Shown here: positions 50,184-58,975 of the stretch, piece by piece
Numbering within the stretch: position 1 is the stretch's first letter
Layout: each line of letters opens with the position of its first letter
Origin: Roseivivax isoporae LMG 25204
GTDB lineage: Bacteria; Pseudomonadota; Alphaproteobacteria; Rhodobacterales; Rhodobacteraceae
Direction of reading: 5' to 3'
Length of the DNA stretch: 64,000 nt
Assembly: GCF_000521865.1 (NCBI RefSeq)
Contig: NZ_JAME01000002.1
Coordinates: 124,001-188,000 of the forward strand
The notes under the pieces: model-generated
The model's database searches: none
Seen by the model: only the letters and a program-made list of their open reading frames with translations
Told to the model about the DNA's origin: nothing
Program-made: the position numbers and the translations under genes

Positions 50184-52537
50184 CCGAGACCAACAGGACG
50201 GGTCGCCGGAACGCGAAGGGATTGCGGCCGCTGCTGGCTTCGGGGGCCGCGGTCCTCGCGCTGGCGATGTCGGCGGGCGTCGCCACGGTTCCGACGCCGG
50301 TGGTCGCACAGAGCTACACGTTCACGAATGTCGCGATCGAGGGGAACCGGCGCATCGAGGCCGGAACGATCCTCAGCTATGCGGGCATCGCCCGCGGCCA
50401 GACGGTCAGCGGCGCGGACCTCAACGACGCCTTCCAGCGGATCCAGGGTTCCGGCCTCTTCGAATCCGTCGAGATCGTGCCGCAGGGCTCGACGCTCGTC
50501 ATCCGCGTCGTGGAATATCCCACGATCAACACCATCGCCATCGAGGGCAACCGCCGCATCGATGACGAGGACCTGTTGCCCATCATCGACAGCCAGTCGC
50601 GCCGCGTCTTCAGCCCGACGCAGGCCGAGGCCGATGCCGACGCCATCACCGACGCCTACCTGCAGCAGGGCCGGATCGCCGCCCGCGTGCAGCCACGGGT
50701 GATCCGCCGCACGGAGAACCGCGTCGACCTCGTCTTCGAGGTCTTCGAGGGCGGCGTGACCGAAATCGAGCGCATCGGCTTCGTCGGCAACGACGCCTAT
50801 TCCGACCGCCGCCTGCGCCGCGTGGTGCAGACCAAGCAGGCGGGCCTGCTGCGCGCGCTGATCGGGTCCGACACGTTCATCGAGGACCGCATCCAGTTCG
50901 ACCGCCAGCTGCTGCAGGACTTCTACTCGTCGCGCGGCTACGTCGATTTCCGCATCACCGGCGTGAACGCCGAGCTCGCGAACGAGCGCGACGCCTACTT
51001 CCTGACCTTCAACGTCGAGGAAGGCCAGCAATTCGCCTTCGGCACCGTGTCCGTGTCCTCGGACCTGCCGGAGGTCGACACCGACACCTTCCGTGGAGCG
51101 GTGCAGGCGCGGGGCGGCGAGACCTATTCGCCGCTGCGGGTCGAGCGCGACATCGCGCGGCTCGAGCGGCTGGCGATCCGCGAGGGCCTCGACTTCGTGC
51201 GGGTCGAGCCGCGGGTGACGCGCAACGACCGCGCGCTGACGCTCGACGTCGATTACGTGCTGACGCGCGGCCCGCGCATCTTCGTCGAACGCATCGACAT
51301 CGAGGGCAACACCACCACGCTCGACCGGGTGATCCGGCGCCAGTTCAACACGGTCGAGGGCGATCCGTTCAACCCGCGCGAGATCCGCGAGGCGGCCGAA
51401 CGCATCCGCGCGCTCGGCTTCTTCTCCGACGCAGAGGTCGAGGCGCGCGAGGGCTCCTCGCCGCAGGAGGTCATCGTCGACGTGAACGTCGAGGAGCAGC
51501 CCACGGGCTCGATCAGCTTCGGCGGCTCCTACTCGACCTCGTCGGGCTTCGGCATCGCCGCGGGCTTCAGCGAGACGAACTTCCTCGGCCGCGGCCAGCG
51601 GCTGTCGTTCAACATCGCCACGGGTGTCGACAACCAGCGTTACAGCTTCTCCTTCACCGAGCCGGCGCTGCTCGGGCGGGACCTCTCCTTCGGCCTCGGA
51701 CTGAGCTATGCCGAGACGAACCAGGACAACAGCGAGTACAACACTGCGACCGGCACGTTCGAGCCGTCGCTGACCTTCCCGATCTCCGAGAGCACCCGGC
51801 TGCAGGTGCGCTACACGCTGCAATACACCGACCTGTCGATCCCCGACGAGAGCGAGGTGGGCGGCATCGTGCGCGCCGAGGCCGAGCGCGGCGAGCTCTA
51901 CGAAAGCTCGGTGGGCTACACGCTCAGCTACGATTCTCGGCGCAACGGGCTCGACCCGAACTCGGGCGTCCTGCTCGAATTCGGCCAGGATTTCGGCGGC
52001 CTCGGCGGCGACACCACCTTCATCAAGACCTCGGCGCGCGCGGTCGCGCAGAAGCTCGTGATGAACGAGGAGGTCACGCTGCGCGCCACGGTCGAGGCGG
52101 GCGCGCTCAACTACGACGGCGACGGCAGCCGCGTGACCGACCGCTACTTCCTCGGCTCCTCGCGCATGCGCGGCTTCGCCCCGGGCGGCATCGGTCCGCG
52201 CGAGGTGGGCGGGCCCGACGACGTCGATGACGCGCTCGGCGGCAACTACTACGCCGTGGCGCGCTTCGAGGCGGAATTCCCGCTGGGCCTGCCGGACGAA
52301 TACGGCATCTCCGGCGGCGTCTTCTACGACGTGGGCAACCTCTGGGGCCTCGACAACACCGACAGCGCCACCGGCGACGTGCTCTACGAGGATGGATCGT
52401 TCCGGCACGTGGTCGGCGTGTCGCTGTTCTGGGATACCCCGCTCGGGCCGCTGCGCTTCAACTTCTCCGAAGCAGTGCGCAAGGAATCCGAGGACGAGGA
52501 GCAGAACTTCGAGCTGACGATCTCGACGCAGTTCTGA
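50180..52537 (+). CDS. bamA: Outer membrane protein assembly factor BamA
   Basis: A 785-residue Omp85 protein that folds beta-barrels into the outer membrane. After a signal peptide ending near PTPVVAQS come five POTRA domains (about 40-420; repeats such as YTFTNVAIEGNRRIEAGTIL and TINTIAIEGNRRIDDEDLLP), then a 16-strand barrel ending LRFNFSEAVRKE and a C-terminal Phe (ISTQF). The barrel-lid motif is SSRMRGFAPGGIGPREVGGP, with MRGF in place of VRGF. ATG at 50180 is chosen; GTG at 50171 would add MGG. It is followed at once by skp (TGATG). Confidence 0.95.
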   Translation: MTETNRTGRRNAKGLRPLLASGAAVLALAMSAGVATVPTPVVAQSYTFTNVAIEGNRRIEAGTILSYAGIARGQTVSGADLNDAFQRIQGSGLFESVEIVPQGSTLVIRVVEYPTINTIAIEGNRRIDDEDLLPIIDSQSRRVFSPTQAEADADAITDAYLQQGRIAARVQPRVIRRTENRVDLVFEVFEGGVTEIERIGFVGNDAYSDRRLRRVVQTKQAGLLRALIGSDTFIEDRIQFDRQLLQDFYSSRGYVDFRITGVNAELANERDAYFLTFNVEEGQQFAFGTVSVSSDLPEVDTDTFRGAVQARGGETYSPLRVERDIARLERLAIREGLDFVRVEPRVTRNDRALTLDVDYVLTRGPRIFVERIDIEGNTTTLDRVIRRQFNTVEGDPFNPREIREAAERIRALGFFSDAEVEAREGSSPQEVIVDVNVEEQPTGSISFGGSYSTSSGFGIAAGFSETNFLGRGQRLSFNIATGVDNQRYSFSFTEPALLGRDLSFGLGLSYAETNQDNSEYNTATGTFEPSLTFPISESTRLQVRYTLQYTDLSIPDESEVGGIVRAEAERGELYESSVGYTLSYDSRRNGLDPNSGVLLEFGQDFGGLGGDTTFIKTSARAVAQKLVMNEEVTLRATVEAGALNYDGDGSRVTDRYFLGSSRMRGFAPGGIGPREVGGPDDVDDALGGNYYAVARFEAEFPLGLPDEYGISGGVFYDVGNLWGLDNTDSATGDVLYEDGSFRHVVGVSLFWDTPLGPLRFNFSEAVRKESEDEEQNFELTISTQF

Positions 52538-53106
52538 TGCGGCGGCTCCGCGCGATCGCCCTCGCGCTGGCATTCGCCGGCGCGCCCTTCGCGGCCGGTG
52601 CCCAGGAAGGCGCGCAGGCGCCCGTGGTGCGCAGCGCCATCCTCACGGTCGAGACCGAGAGGCTCTTTGCCGAAAGTGCTTTCGGCATGCGGGTCGAGCG
52701 CGAGATCGAGGAGGCTGGACAGGCGCTCGCCTCCGAGAACCGCGAGATCGAGGCGGAGCTTACCGCCGAGGAGCAGCGGCTGACCGAGCAGCGCGCGAGC
52801 ATGGACCCGGCCGCGTTCCGCGCGGCCGCCGACGCCTTCGACGTGCGCGTGCAGGAGCTGCGTCAGCAGCAGGACGCCAAGGCGCGCGCCCTGTCGCAGC
52901 GTACCGAGCAGGCGCGCCGGCGGTTCCTTTCGGCGGTGCAGCCGGTCCTCGCGGACATCATGCGCGAGGCGGGCGCGGCGGTCATCCTCGAGCGGCGGGC
53001 GGTTCTGGTCAGTCTCGACGCGACCGACATCACCGGACTTGCCATCGAGCGGATCGACGCGGCCATCGGTGACGGCAGCGACCTTGAGCCCCTCGACGAC
53101 GAGTGA
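52537..53106 (+). CDS. skp: Periplasmic chaperone, OmpH/Skp family
   Basis: A 189-residue periplasmic protein. The signal peptide is MRRLRAIALALAFAGAPFAA with cleavage near GAQ. The body is the long coiled-coil hairpin of Skp (EIEEAGQALASENREIEAEL and SQRTEQARRRFLSAVQPVLA) and ends with the beta strands around VILERRAVLVSLDATDIT. It delivers unfolded outer-membrane proteins to BamA, encoded just upstream with a one-base overlap. The acidic tail SDLEPLDDE is an extension. Confidence 0.92.
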   Translation: MRRLRAIALALAFAGAPFAAGAQEGAQAPVVRSAILTVETERLFAESAFGMRVEREIEEAGQALASENREIEAELTAEEQRLTEQRASMDPAAFRAAADAFDVRVQELRQQQDAKARALSQRTEQARRRFLSAVQPVLADIMREAGAAVILERRAVLVSLDATDITGLAIERIDAAIGDGSDLEPLDDE

Positions 53107-53198
53107 CGGCGCGCGGGCGCTGAGCGTCCTCCGCGCGCTTGCCCCCCGGGGCGGGCGTTGCTAGGGCTTCGTCCACCAGACAGGCCGAAGGACAGCCC

Positions 53199-53660
53199 AT
53201 GACCGACACCCCCACGCGCGCAGACATCCAGCTGATCCAGCGGATCCTTCCGCATCGCTACCCGTTCCTGCTGGTGGACCGGGTCGAGGACATCGAGGGC
53301 ACGTCGCGCGCCGTGGGGATCAAGAACGTCACCATGAACGAGCCGCATTTCCAGGGCCATTTCCCGGGAACGCCGATCATGCCGGGCGTCACCATCGTGG
53401 AGGCGATGGCGCAGACCGCGGCGGTGATGGTGGGCACCACCATGGGTCTCGCGGACCGCGAGATGCTGATCTATTTCATGGGCATCGACAACTGCAAGTT
53501 CCGCCGCAAGGTCGTGCCGGGCGACGTGCTGCGCATGACGCTGGAGACGGTGCGCGGCAAGCCCGGCGGCAAGGTCTGGAAGTTCCGCGGCGTGGCCGAG
53601 GTCGACGGCGAGATGGCCTGCGAGGCCGAGTTCACCGCGATGATGGACCTGCCGGCGTGA
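53199..53660 (+). CDS. fabZ: 3-hydroxyacyl-ACP dehydratase FabZ
   Basis: A 153-residue hot-dog-fold dehydratase of fatty-acid synthesis that also competes with lipid A synthesis for hydroxyacyl-ACP. Catalytic His54 and Glu68 lie in [20 protein letters not shown]. The start ATG 53199 follows CGAAGGAC. It directly follows skp, in the place where lpxD is found in many proteobacteria, and its stop overlaps the lpxA start (GTGA). Confidence 0.97.
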   Translation: MTDTPTRADIQLIQRILPHRYPFLLVDRVEDIEGTSRAVGIKNVTMNEPHFQGHFPGTPIMPGVTIVEAMAQTAAVMVGTTMGLADREMLIYFMGIDNCKFRRKVVPGDVLRMTLETVRGKPGGKVWKFRGVAEVDGEMACEAEFTAMMDLPA

Positions 53661-54445
53661 CCGACGCGATCGTGCATCCCTCCGCCGTGGTCGAGGACGG
53701 CGCGACGCTCGGTGCGGGCGTGCGCATCGGTCCGTTCTGCCACGTGGGTCCCGACGTGGTGCTCGGCGACCGCGTCGAGCTGAAGAGCCACGTGGTCGTC
53801 ACCGGCGACACGCAGGTCGGCGAGGACACGATCATCTTCTCCTTCGCGGTGATCGGGGAGATCCCGCAGGACCTGAAGTTCCGGGGCGAGAAGACCCGGC
53901 TCGAGATCGGCGCGCGCAACCGGATCCGCGAACATGTCACGATGAACTCCGGCACCGAGGGCGGCGGCGGCGTCACCCGCGTGGGCGATGACGGGCTCTT
54001 CATGGCGGGCTGCCACGTGGCGCACGACGTGCAGGTGGGCAACCGCTGCATCCTCGTCAACAATTCCGCGCTGGCCGGGCATTGCGTGCTCGAGGACGAG
54101 GTGATCGTCGGCGGGCTTTCGGGCGTGCACCAATGGGTCCGGATCGGCCGCGGCGCCATCATCGGCGCGGTGACCATGGTGACGAACGACGTCATCCCGT
54201 ACGGCCTGGTGCAGGCGCCCCGCGGCAAGCTCGACGGGCTGAACCTCGTCGGGCTGAAGCGCCGGGGCGTCGCGCGGTCGGACATCACCGCGCTGCGCGC
54301 GGCGTTCCAGATGCTGGCGCAGGGCGAGGGCGCCTTTGCCGACCGCGCCCGGCGGCTCGGCGACGAGACACAGTCGGATTACGTGCGCGAGATCGTTGCC
54401 TTCATCCTCGCCGACACCGACCGCCATTTCCTGACCCCGGGCTGA
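53657..54445 (+). CDS. lpxA: UDP-N-acetylglucosamine O-acyltransferase
   Basis: A 262-residue left-handed beta-helix enzyme, the first step of lipid A synthesis. Hexapeptide repeats run from [20 protein letters not shown] through the middle. The catalytic His123 is in [20 protein letters not shown], and [20 protein letters not shown] is the later coil. The helical C-terminus ([20 protein letters not shown]) is normal. The GTG start overlaps the fabZ stop. Confidence 0.97.
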   Translation: MTDAIVHPSAVVEDGATLGAGVRIGPFCHVGPDVVLGDRVELKSHVVVTGDTQVGEDTIIFSFAVIGEIPQDLKFRGEKTRLEIGARNRIREHVTMNSGTEGGGGVTRVGDDGLFMAGCHVAHDVQVGNRCILVNNSALAGHCVLEDEVIVGGLSGVHQWVRIGRGAIIGAVTMVTNDVIPYGLVQAPRGKLDGLNLVGLKRRGVARSDITALRAAFQMLAQGEGAFADRARRLGDETQSDYVREIVAFILADTDRHFLTPG

Positions 54446-54450
54446 ACCCC

Positions 54451-55242
54451 ATGGGCCTCGCGCTCATCACAGGGCGGGGAGCGCTGCCGCGCGCGGTGGC
54501 CGAGGCGCAGACGGTGCCGCCGCTCGTCTGCGCGCTGTCCGGACACGCGCCCGAGGGGCTCGTGCCCGACATCGTCTTCCGGCTCGAGCGGCTGGGCGGG
54601 CTCATGGCGCGGCTGCGCCGGCGCGGGGTCGACCGCATCTGCCTCTGCGGCGGCATCGACCGGCCGCGGCTTTCACCCTTCGCCTTCGACCTCGCCACGC
54701 TGCGGCTCCTGCCGACGATCCGCCGCGCGCTGCGGCGGGGCGACGACGGCGCGCTGCGGCTGACCGTCGCGCTGTTCGAGACGGCGGGGTTCACGGTGGT
54801 GGGCGCGCACGAGGCCGCGCCGGGCCTGCTGCCGCCGGCGGGCGTGCCGACCGCGGCGGAGCCGGACGGGGCAACCCGCGCGGATGTACGCGCCGGCGAC
54901 GCGATCCTTGCCGAGATGGGGCGCGCCGATCTCGGCCAAGCCTGCATCCTGCGGGACGGGCAGGCCCTCGCGCGCGAACGGGACAGCGGCACCGACGCGA
55001 TGATCGCGGGCCTCGGCACCGCGGGCAGGGGCGCGATCCTCTTCAAGGCGCCGAAGCCCGGCCAGGACCGGCGCGTGGACCTGCCGACCATCGGTCCCGC
55101 GACCGCCGCGGCGGCGGTCGCGGCGGGCCTCCGCGGCATCGTGATCGAGGCCGGCGGCGTCATCGTGCTCGACCGCGACGAGGTCGTGCGCCGGCTCGAC
55201 GCGGCGGGGCTGTTCCTCTGGCTCAGGGAAAGGCAGGGCTGA
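54451..55242 (+). CDS. lpxI: UDP-2,3-diacylglucosamine pyrophosphatase LpxI
   Basis: A 263-residue enzyme that makes lipid X. Alphaproteobacteria use LpxI (DUF1009) in place of LpxH. Support: the domain opening LALITGRGALPRAVAEAQ, the KAPKPGQDRRVDLPTIGPAT block, and GLRGIVIEAGGVIVLDRDEV; and its fixed place between lpxA and lpxB. The ATG at 54451 is five bases after lpxA. The stop overlaps lpxB by one base. Confidence 0.93.
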   Translation: MGLALITGRGALPRAVAEAQTVPPLVCALSGHAPEGLVPDIVFRLERLGGLMARLRRRGVDRICLCGGIDRPRLSPFAFDLATLRLLPTIRRALRRGDDGALRLTVALFETAGFTVVGAHEAAPGLLPPAGVPTAAEPDGATRADVRAGDAILAEMGRADLGQACILRDGQALARERDSGTDAMIAGLGTAGRGAILFKAPKPGQDRRVDLPTIGPATAAAAVAAGLRGIVIEAGGVIVLDRDEVVRRLDAAGLFLWLRERQG

Positions 55243-56423
55243 TGCGGGTCTTCATCACGGCGGGCGAACCCTCCGGCGACCGGCTGGGCGCCGCGCTGAT
55301 GGCCGGTCTCAACGACCTGACCGGCGGCGAGGTCAGCTTTACCGGTATCGGCGGCCCGCTGATGGAGGCGCAGGGCCTCGCCTCGATCTTTCCCATGGAC
55401 GAGATCTCGATCATGGGCATCGGCGAGATCCTGGCGCAGTACCGCAGCCTGAAGCGCCGCATCCGCGAGACCGCCGAGGCGGCGATCGCCGAGGCCCCCG
55501 ACGTGCTGATCAGCGTGGACCTGCCCGAGTTCTCGCTGCGCGTGGCCAAGATCGTCAAGGCGCGGTCGGACATCCGAACCGTGCACTACGTCGCGCCGAC
55601 CGTGTGGGCGTGGCGGCCCGGACGTGCGCGGCGCATGGCGCGCCACATCGACCAGGTGCTGGCGCTCCTGCCGTTCGAGCCGCCCTACATGGAAGCGCAC
55701 GGCATGCGCTGCGACTTCGTCGGTCACCCGGTCGTGACCGAGCCGCGGGCGAGCGACGCCGATGCTGCCGCCTTCCGCGCCGGACACGGGATCGACGACG
55801 CGCCCCTCGCGCTGATCCTGCCGGGCTCGCGCCGCTCCGAGGTCGCGCGCCTCGGTCCCGTCTTCGGCGAGGTGGTGACGCGGCTCGTGGCCGACCGCCC
55901 GGACCTGCGCTTCGTGGTGCCGGCGGCGCCCGCGGTCTCGGAGGCGGTGCACGCCATGGCGTCCGGCTGGCCCGGCGCGCCGGTGGTGCTCGACCCGCGC
56001 GGCCGCGACGCCGCCGTCGCCCTCGACGACAAGCGCGCGGCCTTCGCCGCCGCCGACGTGGCGCTCGCGGCCTCGGGCACCGTCTCGCTGGAACTTGCCG
56101 CCGCGGCGACACCCATGGTCATCGCCTACGACATGGCATGGCTCTCGCGGCAGATCATCGGGCGGATGCTCCTGACCGACACCGTGACGCTCGTGAACCT
56201 CGTCTCGGACACCCGCGTCGTGCCCGAGTTCATCGGCAGCGACTGCCGCCCCGAGCCCATCGCGCGCGCCGTCCTGTCGGTCCTCGACGCACCCGAGGCG
56301 CAGCGGGACGCGATGGCGCTGACGATGGCGCGCCTCGGCCTCGACGGCCCACCGCCCGGCGAGCGCGCCGCGCGCGCGGTGCTCGAGGGGATCGGCCGCC
56401 CGGCGCCGGAGCCGCGGGCATAA
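55242..56423 (+). CDS. lpxB: Lipid-A-disaccharide synthase
   Basis: A 393-residue GT19 glycosyltransferase joining UDP-diacylglucosamine and lipid X. It opens MRVFITAGEPSGDRLGAALM, has SVDLPEFSLRVAKIVKARSD and the HYVAPTVWAWRPGRARRMAR block, and the C-terminal VALAASGTVSLELAAAATPM. The stop TAA (56421-56423) is the first three bases of the 8-bp target duplicated by the adjacent IS element, so the gene end survived the insertion unchanged. Last gene of the envelope operon. Confidence 0.97.
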   Translation: MRVFITAGEPSGDRLGAALMAGLNDLTGGEVSFTGIGGPLMEAQGLASIFPMDEISIMGIGEILAQYRSLKRRIRETAEAAIAEAPDVLISVDLPEFSLRVAKIVKARSDIRTVHYVAPTVWAWRPGRARRMARHIDQVLALLPFEPPYMEAHGMRCDFVGHPVVTEPRASDADAAAFRAGHGIDDAPLALILPGSRRSEVARLGPVFGEVVTRLVADRPDLRFVVPAAPAVSEAVHAMASGWPGAPVVLDPRGRDAAVALDDKRAAFAAADVALAASGTVSLELAAAATPMVIAYDMAWLSRQIIGRMLLTDTVTLVNLVSDTRVVPEFIGSDCRPEPIARAVLSVLDAPEAQRDAMALTMARLGLDGPPPGERAARAVLEGIGRPAPEPRA

Positions 56424-56428
56424 AAAAA
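56421..56428. repeat. Left target-site duplication of the IS element
   Basis: TAAAAAAA, identical to 58168-58175. Includes the lpxB stop codon. Confidence 0.9.
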
Positions 56429-56452
56429 GGGGGTGTCCGCAAACCGTGTTGG
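56429..56452 (+). repeat. Left terminal inverted repeat of the IS
   Basis: 24 bp, perfect inverse complement of 58144-58167. Confidence 0.93.
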
Positions 56453-56473
56453 CGCGCTTCGTGATTGCTTGGA

Positions 56474-57505
56474 ATGGCTTATATCTCTCCGCTTTGCCCG
56501 CGGAGGATGCCCTTGCTACACCATGATTTTCGCCGATTTCTCGACGCCCTCGACCGCCTGAACCCGGCCCAGATCGAGGATGCTCAAACGAAGATCCGGG
56601 ATCTCCGGCGCAAGACGGAAGCGATCTCGGAGATCGAAGCACGGACAAACCAAGAACACAAGTGTCCATTCTGCGCCGACGAGCGGCGCCAGAAATGGGG
56701 CCGCACACGAACCAAGATCCAGCGCTACCGATGCTCCGGCTGCAAGAAGACCTATTCCGGCCGCACTGGCAGCGCACTTGGCCGCATTCATCGCCCGGAC
56801 CTGTTCATGGTCGCGCTGCGGGATATGCTGGGCACCTCTGCGCCCAAGTCGGTGCGCAAGCTCGCCAAGCAACTCGACGTCAACAAATATACGGTCTGGC
56901 GCTGGCGGATGCTCGTATTCTCGATCATCCGGAACAGCAACGTGGCGGCGAGTTTCTCGGGAATCATCGAGGCGGACGAGACCTACCAGCGAGAGTCGCG
57001 CAAGGGTTCTCGCGAATGGGTCCGTCACTTTGCAGATCCCAAGAATGTCGCGGCGCCGCCCCGTCCCAGGTGGGAGGATTACACGACAAAAGGGCTGAAG
57101 ATGATGCGGGGACTCTCCAGATGGCAGCTCCCCATTCTCACGGTCGCAGACCGTGGAGGCGCGCGCCTCTTCCGACGCCTTCCGAACCGCAAGGGCATAA
57201 CGCTCGAGCGTGCAATGAAGCCGCTGGTGCCCGTCGATGCCGTGCTCTGTTCGGATGGCGCCAATGGCTACATGAATCTGGCGACCGCAGTCGGCCTGGA
57301 GCATTTCGTTGTCGGCAGCAAGCCAGGCAAGCGCGTGACCGCAGGATGCTATCACATCCAGAACGTGAACTCGCTCCATGCCCGCTACAAGAGGTTCATC
57401 AAGCCATTCTGCGGACCGGCCACGAAGAACCTTGCCGGCTACATCCGCTGGCTGGAGGTGCGGCTGGCGGGCACGCGCGCAGCGGATGTCATAAGGTCTT
57501 CATAG
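56474..57505 (+). CDS. IS1595-family (ISXO2-like) transposase
   Basis: A transposase of 343 residues from the ATG at 56474. In the numbering from a TTG three codons earlier, an N-terminal zinc ribbon has Cys67/Cys70 and Cys90/Cys93 (KCPFCADERRQKWGR, YRCSGCKKTYSGRTG), then a helix-turn-helix (VRKLAKQLDVNKYTVWRWRM). The catalytic acidic residues are Asp171 (IIEADETY) and Asp264 (LCSDGANGY), and the DDN-type third position is Asn302 in HIQNVNSLHARYKRF. This DDN(K) pattern is the IS1595 hallmark. An internal ATG at 56507 (MPLLHHDFRRFLDAL) may be the true start. The frame is intact. Confidence 0.9.
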   Translation: MAYISPLCPRRMPLLHHDFRRFLDALDRLNPAQIEDAQTKIRDLRRKTEAISEIEARTNQEHKCPFCADERRQKWGRTRTKIQRYRCSGCKKTYSGRTGSALGRIHRPDLFMVALRDMLGTSAPKSVRKLAKQLDVNKYTVWRWRMLVFSIIRNSNVAASFSGIIEADETYQRESRKGSREWVRHFADPKNVAAPPRPRWEDYTTKGLKMMRGLSRWQLPILTVADRGGARLFRRLPNRKGITLERAMKPLVPVDAVLCSDGANGYMNLATAVGLEHFVVGSKPGKRVTAGCYHIQNVNSLHARYKRFIKPFCGPATKNLAGYIRWLEVRLAGTRAADVIRSS

Positions 57506-57592
57506 CCAATCGCTGTGACGAGCTCCGAGCACCATTGCGAACGCTTGGAGCCGCAGATAGCAAGATACGAAGCAACGGTCGGAATAGTGCAG

Positions 57593-58117
57593 ATGCGAAA
57601 GCTCATTCTCGTCCTGATTGGGATCGCCGCGACTGGCTGCAACCTGGAGACCCATCGCGCCCAGGTTGAGGTCGAAGATGGTGCCTCTGTTGCGCTCGTA
57701 ATCAGCCCCATGTTCAGCTTGCAAAGCGATTGGCATCGGAAGCTATCGATTGAGACACCGGCGGGCGCGCTGGTGAGTGATCTTTTCGAAGATACCGGCT
57801 GGTGGAGAGGGAGTAATCTGTATCGCCATTCGTCAGGTGCTTATGTTCTGCACGAGGGGCAAGCTGGGTGTGTTCTCTTCCGCGTCTCCCCTCCTGAGCT
57901 GATTAGCGACCCAGCCATTTCGTGCAATAAGACCGAGCGGACTTCCGACGGTGACATGGTTCAGACGCGAACTTCACCGGAGGAGCTTCCGCCATCGAAA
58001 TTCTATAAAGACTTCGAATATATCGGTCGCTTCGAGGAAACCTCGCGAAGACAAGAGCCGATCATCTTCATCGGTGCCGATGAGAAGACTGAAGCAGAAC
58101 TGCCCGAAATACTATAG
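57593..58117 (+). CDS. Passenger lipoprotein gene inside the IS element
   Basis: A 174-residue protein lying entirely between the transposase and the right inverted repeat, so it moves with the element. The N-terminus MRKLILVLIGIAATGCNLET is a signal peptide with a lipobox-like ATGC, making Cys16 the likely lipidated residue. The rest has GAYVLHEGQAGCVLFRVSPP and SKFYKDFEYIGRFEETSRRQ, mixed alpha/beta, with a Cys pair that could form a disulfide. I do not recognise a family. Not a known resistance gene. The ribosome site is weak. Confidence 0.75.
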   Translation: MRKLILVLIGIAATGCNLETHRAQVEVEDGASVALVISPMFSLQSDWHRKLSIETPAGALVSDLFEDTGWWRGSNLYRHSSGAYVLHEGQAGCVLFRVSPPELISDPAISCNKTERTSDGDMVQTRTSPEELPPSKFYKDFEYIGRFEETSRRQEPIIFIGADEKTEAELPEIL

Positions 58118-58143
58118 ATGCGCGCTTCGCTCCATCTAACTGA

Positions 58144-58167
58144 CCAACACGGTTTGCGGACACCCCC
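58144..58167 (-). repeat. Right terminal inverted repeat of the IS
   Basis: 24 bp, perfect inverse complement of 56429-56452. Confidence 0.93.
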
Positions 58168-58175
58168 TAAAAAAA
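58168..58175. repeat. Right target-site duplication of the IS element
   Basis: TAAAAAAA, identical to 56421-56428. Its A-run is the T-tract of the minus-strand terminator next to it. Confidence 0.9.
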
Positions 58176-58197
58176 GGCCGGGCATGCGGCCCGGCCT
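58169..58197 (-). terminator. Intrinsic terminator of the IalB-like gene
   Basis: On the minus strand, a 9-bp stem (58197-58189 with 58183-58175, loop CGCAT) is followed by seven T (to 58169). Strong intrinsic terminator. The T-tract comes from the IS target duplication. Confidence 0.85.
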
Positions 58198-58237
58198 GAC
58201 GGAGTCCGGGGCGATGAGGCCCCGGATCGTGCTGCGA

Positions 58238-58936
58238 TCACTGCGTCTGGATCGGCTCCAGCGCGTCGAAGCCCGCGGTGAAGCCCGACAGCGACATCTC
58301 GGTCACGACCTGCTGGTCCGGCGCGAGGGCGGGAACGATCGACACGCGTGCGACGGCGCCGCGGCGGAACTGGTTCACGTCCTCCTGCGTGAAGCCGATC
58401 CGCGCAATGCAGCCGATCTGCGTGCAGAAGGCGAAGTCGTAGCGCTTGGCCTGGCCGTTGTCGACGGCGATGGTCAGCTTCTGGGTCAGCAGGGTCTCGA
58501 GCGGCACGATCATGTTCGCGCCGGCGACGACCTGGCCGCCACCCTCGACCTTGAAGATGCGGGCCTCGGCGACGGGGTTGCCCTCGGCCGCCTCGAGCAG
58601 CTGGAACAGCTGGCACGGCCCCTCGGAGCCGTCGGGCAGCCGCACGCATTCCACCTGCCACTCGCCCTCTTCGGACTTGATGAAGGTCCGGTCCTGATCG
58701 GGCTGGGCGTTCACCGCCTCGCCGGTGTCGAGCGCGTTCTGCACGCCCTCGTCCGCGTCGCCGGTCTGCGCCTCGGGAGCGGCGGTCTCGCCGGCGGGGG
58801 CCTCCGTGCCCTGGTCCTGCGCGGCCCCGGCGGGCGCTTCGGCCTCGGGAGTGGTGCCGGTCGTCGCGTCCTGGGCAAAGGCGGGCGCCGCGGACATCGC
58901 CGCGATCAGGGCAAGGTGGGTCAGTCGCATGGTCAT
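58238..58936 (-). CDS. IalB-like (invasion-associated locus B) periplasmic protein
   Basis: A 232-residue exported protein. Signal peptide MTMRLTHLALIAAMSAAPAF with cleavage near AQD. A low-complexity linker rich in Ala, Pro, Glu and Thr follows (about 25-80), then the IalB domain: WQVECVRLPDGSEGPCQLFQ, PVAEARIFKVEGGGQVVAGA, FAFCTQIGCIARIGFTQEDV. The four cysteines in two pairs are typical. The name comes from Bartonella, but in environmental bacteria no invasion role is implied. The ATG at 58936 follows GGAGGAGCC. Confidence 0.88.
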   Translation of the reverse strand: MTMRLTHLALIAAMSAAPAFAQDATTGTTPEAEAPAGAAQDQGTEAPAGETAAPEAQTGDADEGVQNALDTGEAVNAQPDQDRTFIKSEEGEWQVECVRLPDGSEGPCQLFQLLEAAEGNPVAEARIFKVEGGGQVVAGANMIVPLETLLTQKLTIAVDNGQAKRYDFAFCTQIGCIARIGFTQEDVNQFRRGAVARVSIVPALAPDQQVVTEMSLSGFTAGFDALEPIQTQ

Positions 58937-58975
58937 ATGGCTCCTCCGAGCGGTCGTCGTCGTGTGGTCGCGCCC

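Larger units (their letters stand above)
56429..58167 (+). mobile_element. IS1595-family insertion sequence with passenger gene
   Basis: A complete 1739-bp element. Its 24-bp ends (56429-56452 and 58144-58167) are perfect inverted repeats starting GGGGGTGTCCGCAAACC, and it is flanked by perfect 8-bp direct repeats TAAAAAAA. Eight-base duplications are characteristic of IS1595. It holds two genes on the plus strand: the transposase (56474-57505) and a lipoprotein passenger (57593-58117). Base composition is clearly less G+C-rich than the flanking operon, so it is foreign. Perfect ends and duplication suggest recent, possibly still active, insertion. Confidence 0.93.

Noticed and set aside
56465-56473. 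TTG at 56465 as the transposase start
   Set aside because: No ribosome site precedes it and ATG at 56474 is nine bases later in frame; ATG 56507 remains possible.
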